A stretch of 64,000 nucleotides of DNA, taken from assembly GCF_004138165.1 (NCBI RefSeq), contig NZ_RYFF01000024.1, positions 22,133-86,132 on the forward strand. Reading direction: 5' to 3'. How positions within the stretch are numbered: position 1 is the first letter of the stretch; every line of letters begins with the position of its first letter. Positions 50,633-59,322 of the stretch are shown one piece after another. The notes under the pieces are model-generated. The model ran no database searches, was not told the origin of the DNA, and saw nothing but the letters and a program-made list of their open reading frames with translations. Source of the stretch: Candidatus Chloroploca sp. Khr17 (GTDB taxonomy: Bacteria; Chloroflexota; Chloroflexia; Chloroflexales; Chloroflexaceae). A program made the position numbers and the translations under genes.

Positions 50633-51559
50633 TCACCCACCAAAGGACTGCAACAGGCGTGGCACGGCAGGCCCGAGGATCACCACAAAGAGGGCCGGGA
50701 AGATCAAGAAGACCATGGGGAAGAGCATCTTGATTGGAGCCTGCTGAGCCAAGGCCTCGGCGCGTTGGCGTCGTTTCACACGCATCTGATCGGCCTGGAT
50801 GCGCAGAATCTTCGACATCGACACACCGAGCTGATCGGCTTGAATGATCGCCGAGGTAAAGGTCTGCACATCTTCCACGCCGGTACGTTCAGCGAGATCC
50901 TTCAGCGCCTCGCGGCGCGTACGACCGAGGCGAATATCAGACAGCACCCGTTTGAACTCGCGGCTCAGTTCATCGTCCCATTTTTGCGTAACGCGTTGGA
51001 GGGCGAGGTCAAAGGCGAGGCCAGCTTCAACGCTAATACAGAGCAGATCAAGGGCATCGGGCATCGCCTTCTGGATCGCCTTTTTGCGGTCAGTAATCTT
51101 GCGGCCCAGCCATATCACGGGCAACATATAGCCCAGGACAAAGCCAATGATACTATAGAGCATTGCCTGGAGCGTCGTCTCCATCGTGTTGAATGCGACA
51201 ACGGTAATAATCAAGCCGAGGATCAGCGTCAACGCGACGCGGAGGCCGATAAACATCGCCGGGGTAATATTGCCTGGATTGCCAGCCAGTTGCAAATTCA
51301 ACTTGAGCCGATCCATGCTCTGTTTTGGCCCATACTTGCCCAGTGTGGTCAAGAGACCGCGCGTAGCCGGCAGAATCACCCGCTGGCTAAAGGGTTGCTC
51401 GAGCTCCATCTCTTCGAGGGTCATCGCCCGTTCAGTAAACTGATTGAGGCGTGCTTCAATCGCATCTGAGCGGCGGGAACCCATCAGCACAAACACCATG
51501 AGCCCGATCCCGCCGAGGATAAGAACCCCAAACAAGAGTAGCATAGGATTCATCATCAC
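50633..51559 (-). CDS. tadC: TadC: inner-membrane platform of the Tad pilus
   Basis: 308 residues of the type II secretion F family. One N-terminal helix, two helices at about 105-160, then the cytosolic F domain (A-M-P-D-A-L-D-L-L-C-I-S-V-E-A-G-L-A-F) and a last helix. Pairs with TadB, whose stop overlaps this start (ATGA). Together they form the platform on which the CpaF ATPase acts. Confidence 0.93.
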   Translation of the reverse strand: MMMNPMLLLFGVLILGGIGLMVFVLMGSRRSDAIEARLNQFTERAMTLEEMELEQPFSQRVILPATRGLLTTLGKYGPKQSMDRLKLNLQLAGNPGNITPAMFIGLRVALTLILGLIITVVAFNTMETTLQAMLYSIIGFVLGYMLPVIWLGRKITDRKKAIQKAMPDALDLLCISVEAGLAFDLALQRVTQKWDDELSREFKRVLSDIRLGRTRREALKDLAERTGVEDVQTFTSAIIQADQLGVSMSKILRIQADQMRVKRRQRAEALAQQAPIKMLFPMVFLIFPALFVVILGPAVPRLLQSFGG

Positions 51560-52551
51560 ACCTCAATATCCATAATCTTCATAATGACAAAGAAGCCGAT
51601 CACAATCATCACCATTGATGCCACAGGCAGGCAACACCAGTTGTCGGGGGGGAGGCCAAAGGTAAAGATCGGGGCCATATATTCTGGGTTAACCGTAGAA
51701 ATAAAGATCGCCAGACCAACGGGCAAGCCGGTAATCACCCAGGCCGAGATCCGGCCCTGGGCTGTCAGCGTATTAATTTCACCTTTAATCCGTACCCGTT
51801 CACGGATGGTATGACCGATCGTATCGAGGATCTGAGCCAGATTACCACCCACTTCCATCTGAATATTCACCGCCGTAATCAACAAATCGAGGTCTTCAGA
51901 AGGAACCCGGCGTTGCAGATTGGTCAGCGCCTCTTCGGTTGAGCGTCCGAGTCCGACCTCCTGGACAACCCGATGAAACTCATCATTCACGGGATAGGGT
52001 GCCTCTTTCGAGACCATATCAAGGGTTTGCAAAAAGCTATAGCCACCGCGGAGGGCATTGGCCATCATGGTAATCGTATCACCGAGGTGATCATTAAAGG
52101 CCTTGAGGCGTCGCTTCATGCGCATCCCGAGATAGAGATTGGGCAGGAAGGAAAAGAGCACGGCCCCGACGATCCCGGATGCGAGCATTGCCATCGGGGT
52201 CGCACGACCAACAAAAGCGCCGATCCCTGCGCCAAGGAGCGCGGTACCGAGTTTGGTGATATAGAACTCGGCCACCGTCAACTTTACGTCAGCGCGGGCG
52301 AGGTCACGTGCCGTATTGCTCCCCTGTTTGCTTTTGGCAACAACCTTATCAATGCGTTCAAGGGCCTGACGTGGATTTGCCTCATCGGTTGATTGTTCGC
52401 CACGCCCAGCAAACTCATCAAGGCGTGAAGCGACGCTATCGCCCTGGCCGCTGCGCAGCATCACCACAACTCCAGCAACGATCAGCACCAGCAGCAAGCC
52501 CAGGCCACCGAGGGTAATTGGCATCATCTCAGGCGAAAGTAGTCGCTCCAT
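51556..52551 (-). CDS. tadB: TadB: inner-membrane platform of the Tad pilus
   Basis: 331 residues from the ATG at 52551 (TGAGGAAC upstream). F-family domain with D-T-I-T-M-M-A-N-A-L-R-G-G-Y-S and V-G-L-G-R-S-T-E-E-A-L, flanked by helices. It is the partner of TadC. An 81-bp gap separates it from cpaF, without an obvious new promoter. Confidence 0.93.
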   Translation of the reverse strand: MERLLSPEMMPITLGGLGLLLVLIVAGVVVMLRSGQGDSVASRLDEFAGRGEQSTDEANPRQALERIDKVVAKSKQGSNTARDLARADVKLTVAEFYITKLGTALLGAGIGAFVGRATPMAMLASGIVGAVLFSFLPNLYLGMRMKRRLKAFNDHLGDTITMMANALRGGYSFLQTLDMVSKEAPYPVNDEFHRVVQEVGLGRSTEEALTNLQRRVPSEDLDLLITAVNIQMEVGGNLAQILDTIGHTIRERVRIKGEINTLTAQGRISAWVITGLPVGLAIFISTVNPEYMAPIFTFGLPPDNWCCLPVASMVMIVIGFFVIMKIMDIEV

Positions 52552-52632
52552 ACCATGTTCCTCAGGATAGCAGAACCACACACCTGGTCTTGCCCGGGGG
52601 CACGCGTCTGCCAGATACCGGGTTCTCGATCC

Positions 52633-54033
52633 TTAAAAACTAAGTCGATCACTCGAGCCAAAGATTGTTGGCGAGAGATAGATATTCATCGACTCAAACT
52701 TCTCGATAAATTTGGGGCGTACCCCGGTGGGGCGCAAGATGCCCACGATCTTGCCCTTTTCATCGACGCCCGTCTGTTCAAAGACAAAAATATCTTGCAT
52801 CACGACCACATCACCCTCCATGCCAGAAAGTTCGGTAATCTGCGTGACCTTACGTGAGCCATCCTGGAGGCGGGACTGCTGGACAATCAACTGCACTGCC
52901 GAGACAATCTGTTCACGGATGGCGCGGGCGGGGAGATCCATCCCGGCCATCAGGCACATCGTCTCGATACGAGCCATCGAGTCTTTGGGCGTATTGGCGT
53001 GCAGCGTCGTCATCGAGCCATCGTGCCCAGTATTCATCGCCTGCAACATATCGAGGGTCTCGCCGCCGCGACACTCACCGACAATAATGCGTTCAGGCCG
53101 CATCCGGAGGCAGTTTATCACGAGGTCACGGATCGTCACCTCGCCGCGCCCCTCAACATTGGGTGGGCGTGACTCAAGACTAATCACGTGATCCTGGCGG
53201 AGTTGCAACTCAGCCGCATTTTCGACGGTAATAATGCGCTCATCATTAGGAATAAACGACGAGAGCACATTCAGGAGCGTTGTCTTGCCTGAGCCGGTAC
53301 CACCCGAAACGACAATATTGGTACGCGACTTGACGCAGGCCGCCAGGAACTCACCCATCTCCTGGCTCATCGAGCCAAAGCGGACGAGGTCATTGATCGT
53401 CAGATTATCTTTGCGAAACTTCCGGATCGTCACGGTCGGGCCATTGAGGGCGAGGGGCCGAATAATGGCATTGACGCGTGACCCATCGGGCAAGCGGGCA
53501 TCGACCATTGGTGACGACTCATCCACGCGGCGTCCAAGGGGGGCGACAATGCGGTCAATAATGCGCATCACGTGGGCATCACTACTAAACGTAATATCAG
53601 TATGGATCAGCTTACCGGCTTTTTCTACATAGATCTGCTTCGGGCCATTGATCATAATTTCACTGACGGCCGGATCAGCGAGCAACGGTTCAATCGGGCC
53701 AAGCCCAATAATATCAGCCTCGATGGCCTCAAACATACGCTGGCGTTCCGATTTGGTCAGCACAATGCTTTCGCCATCGAGGATCGCCTGAAACGCCTCT
53801 TCGACCTGTTTGCGCACGCGAACTTTATTGCTCAGATCCATCCGTGGATCGAGTTCACTAATCAAGCGGGTTTGCACCCGTGTTTTCAACTCATTAAAAC
53901 TCGCATCAACCGTCGCCTGGTGGGGGCGCAGGGTATTGGTGAGTGGTTGGGCCGGGCGGGCGGCGGGTGGGGCTGCGCCAGCCCCGAGTTCACTCGTTGG
54001 AGGAGCGCCCCCTAGTCGTTTGAGTAGTGACAT
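52633..54033 (-). CDS. cpaF: CpaF/TadA pilus assembly ATPase
   Basis: 466 residues. Secretion-type ATPase: Walker A G-G-T-G-S-G-K-T (Lys250), the Asp box region, Walker B-like R-P-E-R-I-I-V-G-E-C-R-G-G-E and His box H-D-G-S-M-T-T-L-H-A-N. It powers assembly and possibly retraction of Flp pili. The first 40 residues are Pro/Ala-rich. Confidence 0.96.
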   Translation of the reverse strand: MSLLKRLGGAPPTSELGAGAAPPAARPAQPLTNTLRPHQATVDASFNELKTRVQTRLISELDPRMDLSNKVRVRKQVEEAFQAILDGESIVLTKSERQRMFEAIEADIIGLGPIEPLLADPAVSEIMINGPKQIYVEKAGKLIHTDITFSSDAHVMRIIDRIVAPLGRRVDESSPMVDARLPDGSRVNAIIRPLALNGPTVTIRKFRKDNLTINDLVRFGSMSQEMGEFLAACVKSRTNIVVSGGTGSGKTTLLNVLSSFIPNDERIITVENAAELQLRQDHVISLESRPPNVEGRGEVTIRDLVINCLRMRPERIIVGECRGGETLDMLQAMNTGHDGSMTTLHANTPKDSMARIETMCLMAGMDLPARAIREQIVSAVQLIVQQSRLQDGSRKVTQITELSGMEGDVVVMQDIFVFEQTGVDEKGKIVGILRPTGVRPKFIEKFESMNIYLSPTIFGSSDRLSF

Positions 54034-54043
54034 CTAGCGCCTC

Positions 54044-55330
54044 CTAGCGCTTAAAAAACCGAAAAAACCCACCCTGAGCGGGTTTCTCAGCCGCTTTGCC
54101 AGCCTTCTCGGGTAGACCCTTGCCGGGATTTCCCTTTGCGCCGGTGGCGCGTGTGGCGGCCGTCAGATCACGAGCGAGACTCAGGATATCACGCGAAAAC
54201 TGGTGATTGGGCTTGCTAATGATCAGGGGCACGCCCTGGTTGATCCAGAAGGTGACATCATGTCCGGCATCACCAATTTGATGGCTTACCTTGCGCTGGA
54301 GACTCTTCTCGATATCTTCGGCCTTGATGCCGGTGCGATTGGTTGCTTTATTGAGCACCAGCATCGTCTTTTCTTGCGGATACCCCAGCAAATCGGCGAC
54401 TTCGAGGAAGAGGGTCAGATCGCGGATGCAGTGCATTTCGAGGGTAATCAGCGTCACAATCCGTGTCGCCAGATCGAGTGAGGCCAGGGAGCGATCCTGA
54501 AAGGAAGCGGGGGTATCAACGATCACAAAATCAAACGAACGTCGGAGGGCTTCAAGAATCGCACGCACATGCTCGGCATTAACCAGTTCACCGCGTTGGG
54601 GATCAGGCGGGGCAAGGAGTACCTTGATCTGCGAGGTATGCGTAGCGAGCACATCGTCGAGCAGTTCTTCATCAAGCTCATCTGTCCGTTGCGCAAGATC
54701 GATGATCGTTTTATCTGAACGCAGATTGAGGATGACCGCCAGATCACCAAAGATGGCATTGGCATCAACCAGAGCCACCTTTTTACTGGTGAGTTGGCGG
54801 ATCGCAATGGCAAGATTCGCGGCGACGACCGAGGTGCCCACGCCGCCTTTGGGGCTAAAGACAGCGATGATCTGCCCAAGCTCGGCCGCACGTTGGGGTG
54901 TATTGCCGCCCGTGCTCTCCGCCAAGTTGATTGTTTTGGGACGGGTAGCAGCGAGTTTATGGACGTGGCGAATGGACTTATAGAGGTCATCGGCACTGAT
55001 GGGCTTGGTCAGAAACTCACGTGCCCCGGCGAGCATTGCCCGGCGCAGATAATCTGTTTCGCCCTGCACACTCATGATGATGACCTGGATCGCCGGATCT
55101 TTATTCATGATCGCTTCAGTGGCGGCGATTCCGTCCATATCGGGCATATTAATATCCATGAGGATGACGTTGGGGTGCAGTTGGCCAGCCATCGCAATGG
55201 CCTCACGGCCACTACTTGCTTTGCCAACAACCTCAATATCTTTTTCGAAGAAGAGTAACTTCTCGAGTTGTTCGCGTGTGTCAACAATATCGTCGACAAT
55301 CAGCACGCGGATTGTTTCACCCTCGGCCAT
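54044..55330 (-). CDS. cpaE: CpaE/TadZ: receiver plus MinD-like ATPase
   Basis: 428 residues. The N-terminal receiver keeps the acidic pair and Asp59 (I-L-M-D-I-N-M-P-D), so it may be phosphorylated; the ATPase has the deviant Walker A F-S-P-K-G-G-V-G-T-S (Lys161). TadZ proteins place the machine at the pole or cell junction. A Lys/Pro-rich tail ends the protein. Confidence 0.94.
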   Translation of the reverse strand: MAEGETIRVLIVDDIVDTREQLEKLLFFEKDIEVVGKASSGREAIAMAGQLHPNVILMDINMPDMDGIAATEAIMNKDPAIQVIIMSVQGETDYLRRAMLAGAREFLTKPISADDLYKSIRHVHKLAATRPKTINLAESTGGNTPQRAAELGQIIAVFSPKGGVGTSVVAANLAIAIRQLTSKKVALVDANAIFGDLAVILNLRSDKTIIDLAQRTDELDEELLDDVLATHTSQIKVLLAPPDPQRGELVNAEHVRAILEALRRSFDFVIVDTPASFQDRSLASLDLATRIVTLITLEMHCIRDLTLFLEVADLLGYPQEKTMLVLNKATNRTGIKAEDIEKSLQRKVSHQIGDAGHDVTFWINQGVPLIISKPNHQFSRDILSLARDLTAATRATGAKGNPGKGLPEKAGKAAEKPAQGGFFRFFKR

Positions 55331-55391
55331 CGGTCTCTCCTCACTGGTTATCAGGCGGTCACACTACACTCCTCAACCGGAGGCACAGTGC

Positions 55392-56423
55392 TTAGGGGAC
55401 GCGTACCGGTGCTGGCGTGCGCGTCGGATCGGGCGTTTCGAGTTCTTCCTGGCTATAGATACGTGGCGGCAGTGACTCGGGCAGAGGCACCCCAAACTCA
55501 GCCGTTAGCAGATCCAGGGTCGCCCCGATCGTCTGTTCGACGGCATCATCGCCGGCCCCACGGAGGACAAGCACCAGGCGCGCCTGCGTTGAAATCGCCA
55601 GTTCCATCAACTCAGCTTCTTGATTATTCAGTGCCAGCACAAGTGTCCAGAACCCTGGCGTAATCGTGCCTGCGGCGGCACTTTCGGGTGGAATGACCGG
55701 ATTATTGACATCCTCGACCGCAACAATCTCTTGACCAGCTTCGCCTTCGGGGGCCGGGGTACCCTCGGCTGGTGGGGGGGCAGGGCGAACAATGCGCAGC
55801 ACCTGAGCGCGTTGAATAATCGTCTTGGTACTCGGGAGTTGCTCCTGGTTATCCTGGAAGACCAGTTGAGGCGCCCCTCCAGGCTCTGAGGGAGGGAGTA
55901 GGACTGGCTCGCGTTCGCGGCGGTTAATCGTAAATGTTGCCACCACATCGACAAAATCGCCGGGTTTAATCTGGTCAGCGACCCCCGAGAGGTTATTGAC
56001 CAGGAAGGGATAAGCCTTATCGGCGGGACGATTGGGCTCGGCGGTTGGGATCTGCTGGGAGAGCCCTGGTTCCGTCAGCGCACTGCGCGGAATGCGCTCA
56101 CCAGCGCGAAACGCCCGCATCGTCAGTTGACCAATGACTTCACCGGGGGTCGAAATATCTTGAGGTTCAACAAATTCGGTCTGGGGGATCGAGATGACCT
56201 CGAGGGCGGCCAGATCGTTAATGACCGTATTGGCAGGAATATCAACCCGGGCTCGTACGACATCAACTTCGGGGATGGCCGTTGGCTCGGCGATGATGGT
56301 TGGCACCTCGGGGGCACCGCCAAGCAGGCTACTTCCTCCTGGTTGCAGAAAGAGAAATGCGGCTGCCCCACCAACGATCAAGATCAAGCCAATGAGTAAG
56401 ATGAGCACGCCACCACGCTTCAT
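55392..56423 (-). CDS. cpaB: CpaB/RcpC pilus assembly protein
   Basis: 343 residues. One N-terminal helix (L-L-I-G-L-I-L-I-V-G-G-A-A-A-F), then SAF-like domain with R-V-D-I-P-A-N-T-V-I and F-R-A-G-E-R-I-P, and a C-terminal part with a Pro-rich end. CpaB supports pilus passage across the envelope. First gene of the cpaB-E-F-tadB-C unit; a good promoter lies upstream. Confidence 0.92.
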   Translation of the reverse strand: MKRGGVLILLIGLILIVGGAAAFLFLQPGGSSLLGGAPEVPTIIAEPTAIPEVDVVRARVDIPANTVINDLAALEVISIPQTEFVEPQDISTPGEVIGQLTMRAFRAGERIPRSALTEPGLSQQIPTAEPNRPADKAYPFLVNNLSGVADQIKPGDFVDVVATFTINRREREPVLLPPSEPGGAPQLVFQDNQEQLPSTKTIIQRAQVLRIVRPAPPPAEGTPAPEGEAGQEIVAVEDVNNPVIPPESAAAGTITPGFWTLVLALNNQEAELMELAISTQARLVLVLRGAGDDAVEQTIGATLDLLTAEFGVPLPESLPPRIYSQEELETPDPTRTPAPVRVP

Positions 56424-56486
56424 AGCGGGGTATCCTTCCTATTCAGGAGCGGTCGTGCAGATGCGCTGACCGTATGCCTGGCTATC

Positions 56487-56495
56487 ATTATAGCA
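56487..56495 (-). promoter_or_regulatory. Extended -10 promoter before cpaB
   Basis: Minus-strand TGC-TATAAT (56495-56487), a perfect extended -10; no convincing -35. About 65 bp before the cpaB start, so the pilus core can be transcribed separately from the genes upstream. Confidence 0.55.
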
Positions 56496-56509
56496 TATGC
56501 CTTTAACCA

Positions 56510-59194
56510 TTACCTTACCAGTGTGGGTAGGTAGAGCCTGTTGATTGACAGGATCGTGAACCGACGGATCAACGGCGTCGTGGCGCTCTCGGTCAGATTT
56601 TCGCCGCGATTATTGGTTTTGCCAAGGCCTCCTTCGGCAACCAGATTGAAGGGATCAATCAGGGCGGCCACGGCATAGTGGCCTGGCGTTGCGAAGAGCG
56701 TGTGGAGATCGGTGAGTGGTTGATCCTGGCCTAACTCGGGCAAGAGCGGGTGGGCATTGTAGTTCGTATACCAGCCTGTATTCAAGGCCAGCGTGACATC
56801 GGGCGTTGTCTGGGGCCGATTCACCCAGTGGTAAACTGGTGCGCAATCAACGCGATTATCGTCATCATTTTCAATGGGGAGGGTTGGTATCTCAAGCTCG
56901 GGCTCGGGTTGCTCAAGTTCGCTATAGGCAACACAGAGTACCACGGGGAAGAGGTCGGCCCCGACGAGCGCGGTTTCGCTTCGTCCGTCAGGATGCAGGT
57001 TCTTCATCGCGAGGTCGAAGCTGTCGAAACGACCACGTTGGGTGACGGTAACGTCAAAACGCTCGATCCAGAGATCGGGTTCACCGGGGATGGTCTTTTC
57101 AACGCTGATATTGAGCAGTTTTGGCGTTTCAGTGATATCAATCGGCGGGATCAAGCCCCCTTCGGCATTGCGGCCATTCTGGGTCAAAAGGGCGCGATAC
57201 TGGAAGCAGGTTGCATTGAATTTTTCTTCGCCAAACACCTCCTTTAATTCAACACGGTTGTTGCCAGACTGCGAGAAGAAAGCCGAACTGCGGTCACTAT
57301 CGAGTTGCACCCAGGGTGTATTGGCCGGAAACGCGCCCTCATCACAGCGTGCATCAGCGCGGCGTACCCGGCGAAACTCGATGATGAGATCAGCGGTGGG
57401 GTTGCGCGACCGGTCGATCGCGGTGGTCCAGTTGAGCGCGAGCACGCGGGCGGCACCATCGGCTGCGGTTGACTCGTCACTATCGATCCGTATATCAAAA
57501 AAGCGCGAATAGTACGATCCCTCGACGCTGCGGCGGGTTGCGTTTGCTTCCGCGAGCCCCCCGATTGAACCACGCCAGAGCACGCCGCTGGTATTGCCAC
57601 TGCGATCACGGCCCCCGAGTGAAATGGCCCAGGCCGTGCCGGCCCCGGCGGGGGCTTGCACGTCCTCGGGGTAGCGGGCGGGTACAATCACAATGCCAGC
57701 ATTGGCAAGCGGATCGAGCAGCGGATTGGCGGGATTGTTATTGCCGATAAAATACTCGGTACTCTCTTCGGTGATGGTCTGGAGATCAAAGAGATCATCG
57801 TGGATCGCCGAAGTGATCGAGTCGAGGGCCGAATTGGTGGCGCTGGTGGTCGTCCCGCCAACGACATAGAGGCGGTTGTTGTAGGCAAAGCCCGAAAGCC
57901 CTGTGCGCGCAACACCCTCGGTATTGACTAGGCGATTGGCGAGATTGGGCCGCTGGTTCCAGGTCAGTTCCCCGGTATCGGGATCAACACTTGCGCGGTA
58001 GACATACTCGTTACGGAAGGTGCGGGCGGGATTGACATAGCCACCTGCAATGAAGATGGCATCACGTGCCACCGTCACCCCATCCTCAACGACGGTGATG
58101 CGCGAGGCCATTGCGCTGTGATCAAAGAGGGCTGGCGTACCGGCAAAGCCACTTGGGGGCACAACGGGTATATTGCCGGTGCGTACCCATGGGTCGTCGG
58201 TAGCGTTTGTCGTGGGATGCCTGAGCCTGCCCGTCGTTTGATCAATTTTGGCATAGAAGACGGCTGCCGTGGTGAGGTCGGGAAGATTGGTGGCGACCAT
58301 CAAGCCGCCGGTGACGTACAAAAACGCGTTGTCACTGGATGTACGCACGATCACGGCGGCCGCATCGGCAACCCCGAGTTTCCGGTCACCAATAGTTGGC
58401 GGGCCTTCGTCAACAATCGGGGGACTCGGCAGCATAAAGCCGACCCCCTCGTCGTTGGCTGTCCAGGTAAGGTTGCCATCAGCGGTCACCGTGCCAATCT
58501 GCACCAGTGGTGTGGTCAGGTTGCTTTGCGAACACTGGGTGGCCCGGACAATGCCCCCAATTGCATAGAGATACCCGGTGTTGCTGCCCGCCGGTACCTC
58601 GAGTGCGGCTGCGGCAACATTGCTGCGCGGGGCGAGGGTCTGCACTCGCCCACCACACTCATCAGCGGTGAGGATCACGGCTGGGGGCAAAGGATCATCA
58701 AGGAAAAAATCGTTGGCACTGGTCGCCCCTTCGGGCAAAGTCTCCTCAGTATAGCTATGCGCAACGACAAAGCCATTGGCTTGATCGACGGTAGCCCAGA
58801 AGGTCGAACTGATGGTAGTACTGGCCTGGAGCGACCCCTGGCTGCCGGCAAGCGTATAGATCCGGTTGCCAAGGGCTGCTACACCGTGGCCTTGTACACC
58901 CGGGTTGGGGAGTGTCTGCGAGTCACGGCTCCACTTATTGAGCAATCCGATGGGGGTGAGCAAGACGGCCCCTTCTTTATCGGTGCCAGGAGGTGACTGC
59001 ACATCGGCGCTGATCGAGGTACGCTGAACGGTGCCCCTCGCAAAATCGCCCTGACTATTGTCAAGCATTTCGGTAAAGATCGTGACAGCGGCCCCGACCT
59101 GGCCGCCGGGAAGCAGGACAACCACCAGCATGATAATCATGAGGGTGGCATATGAGACCGCACGGGTACGTCGGACACTCGAACGCTTATGCAT
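56510..59194 (-). CDS. Secreted Kelch-like propeller protein with Y-L-P tail
   Basis: 894 residues, AGGAG before the ATG. Signal peptide with V-V-V-L-L-P-G-G-Q-V-G-A-A, then repeats like G-V-A-A-L-G-N-R-I-Y-T-L-A-G-S, G-Y-L-Y-A-I-G-G, F-L-Y-V-T-G-G and N-N-R-L-Y-V-V-G-G: Kelch-type blades. The C-terminal half is beta-rich with a possible Ig-like part (F-D-V-T-V-T). It ends L-Y-L-P-T-L-V-R. Set between tadG and cpaB, it may be an adhesin or cap of the appendage. Confidence 0.82.
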   Translation of the reverse strand: MHKRSSVRRTRAVSYATLMIIMLVVVLLPGGQVGAAVTIFTEMLDNSQGDFARGTVQRTSISADVQSPPGTDKEGAVLLTPIGLLNKWSRDSQTLPNPGVQGHGVAALGNRIYTLAGSQGSLQASTTISSTFWATVDQANGFVVAHSYTEETLPEGATSANDFFLDDPLPPAVILTADECGGRVQTLAPRSNVAAAALEVPAGSNTGYLYAIGGIVRATQCSQSNLTTPLVQIGTVTADGNLTWTANDEGVGFMLPSPPIVDEGPPTIGDRKLGVADAAAVIVRTSSDNAFLYVTGGLMVATNLPDLTTAAVFYAKIDQTTGRLRHPTTNATDDPWVRTGNIPVVPPSGFAGTPALFDHSAMASRITVVEDGVTVARDAIFIAGGYVNPARTFRNEYVYRASVDPDTGELTWNQRPNLANRLVNTEGVARTGLSGFAYNNRLYVVGGTTTSATNSALDSITSAIHDDLFDLQTITEESTEYFIGNNNPANPLLDPLANAGIVIVPARYPEDVQAPAGAGTAWAISLGGRDRSGNTSGVLWRGSIGGLAEANATRRSVEGSYYSRFFDIRIDSDESTAADGAARVLALNWTTAIDRSRNPTADLIIEFRRVRRADARCDEGAFPANTPWVQLDSDRSSAFFSQSGNNRVELKEVFGEEKFNATCFQYRALLTQNGRNAEGGLIPPIDITETPKLLNISVEKTIPGEPDLWIERFDVTVTQRGRFDSFDLAMKNLHPDGRSETALVGADLFPVVLCVAYSELEQPEPELEIPTLPIENDDDNRVDCAPVYHWVNRPQTTPDVTLALNTGWYTNYNAHPLLPELGQDQPLTDLHTLFATPGHYAVAALIDPFNLVAEGGLGKTNNRGENLTESATTPLIRRFTILSINRLYLPTLVR

Positions 59195-59322
59195 GAGAGG
59201 ACTCCTGTGGACTACGGGCTGAGAGGGGGGATACGTGAAGGCTGTCTGTCAGGAGAAGGGGCGGGGAGGGATAACCCTCCCCAGCAACATCGCAGGTACC
59301 CACCCGACCAGGCTGGACTTGC

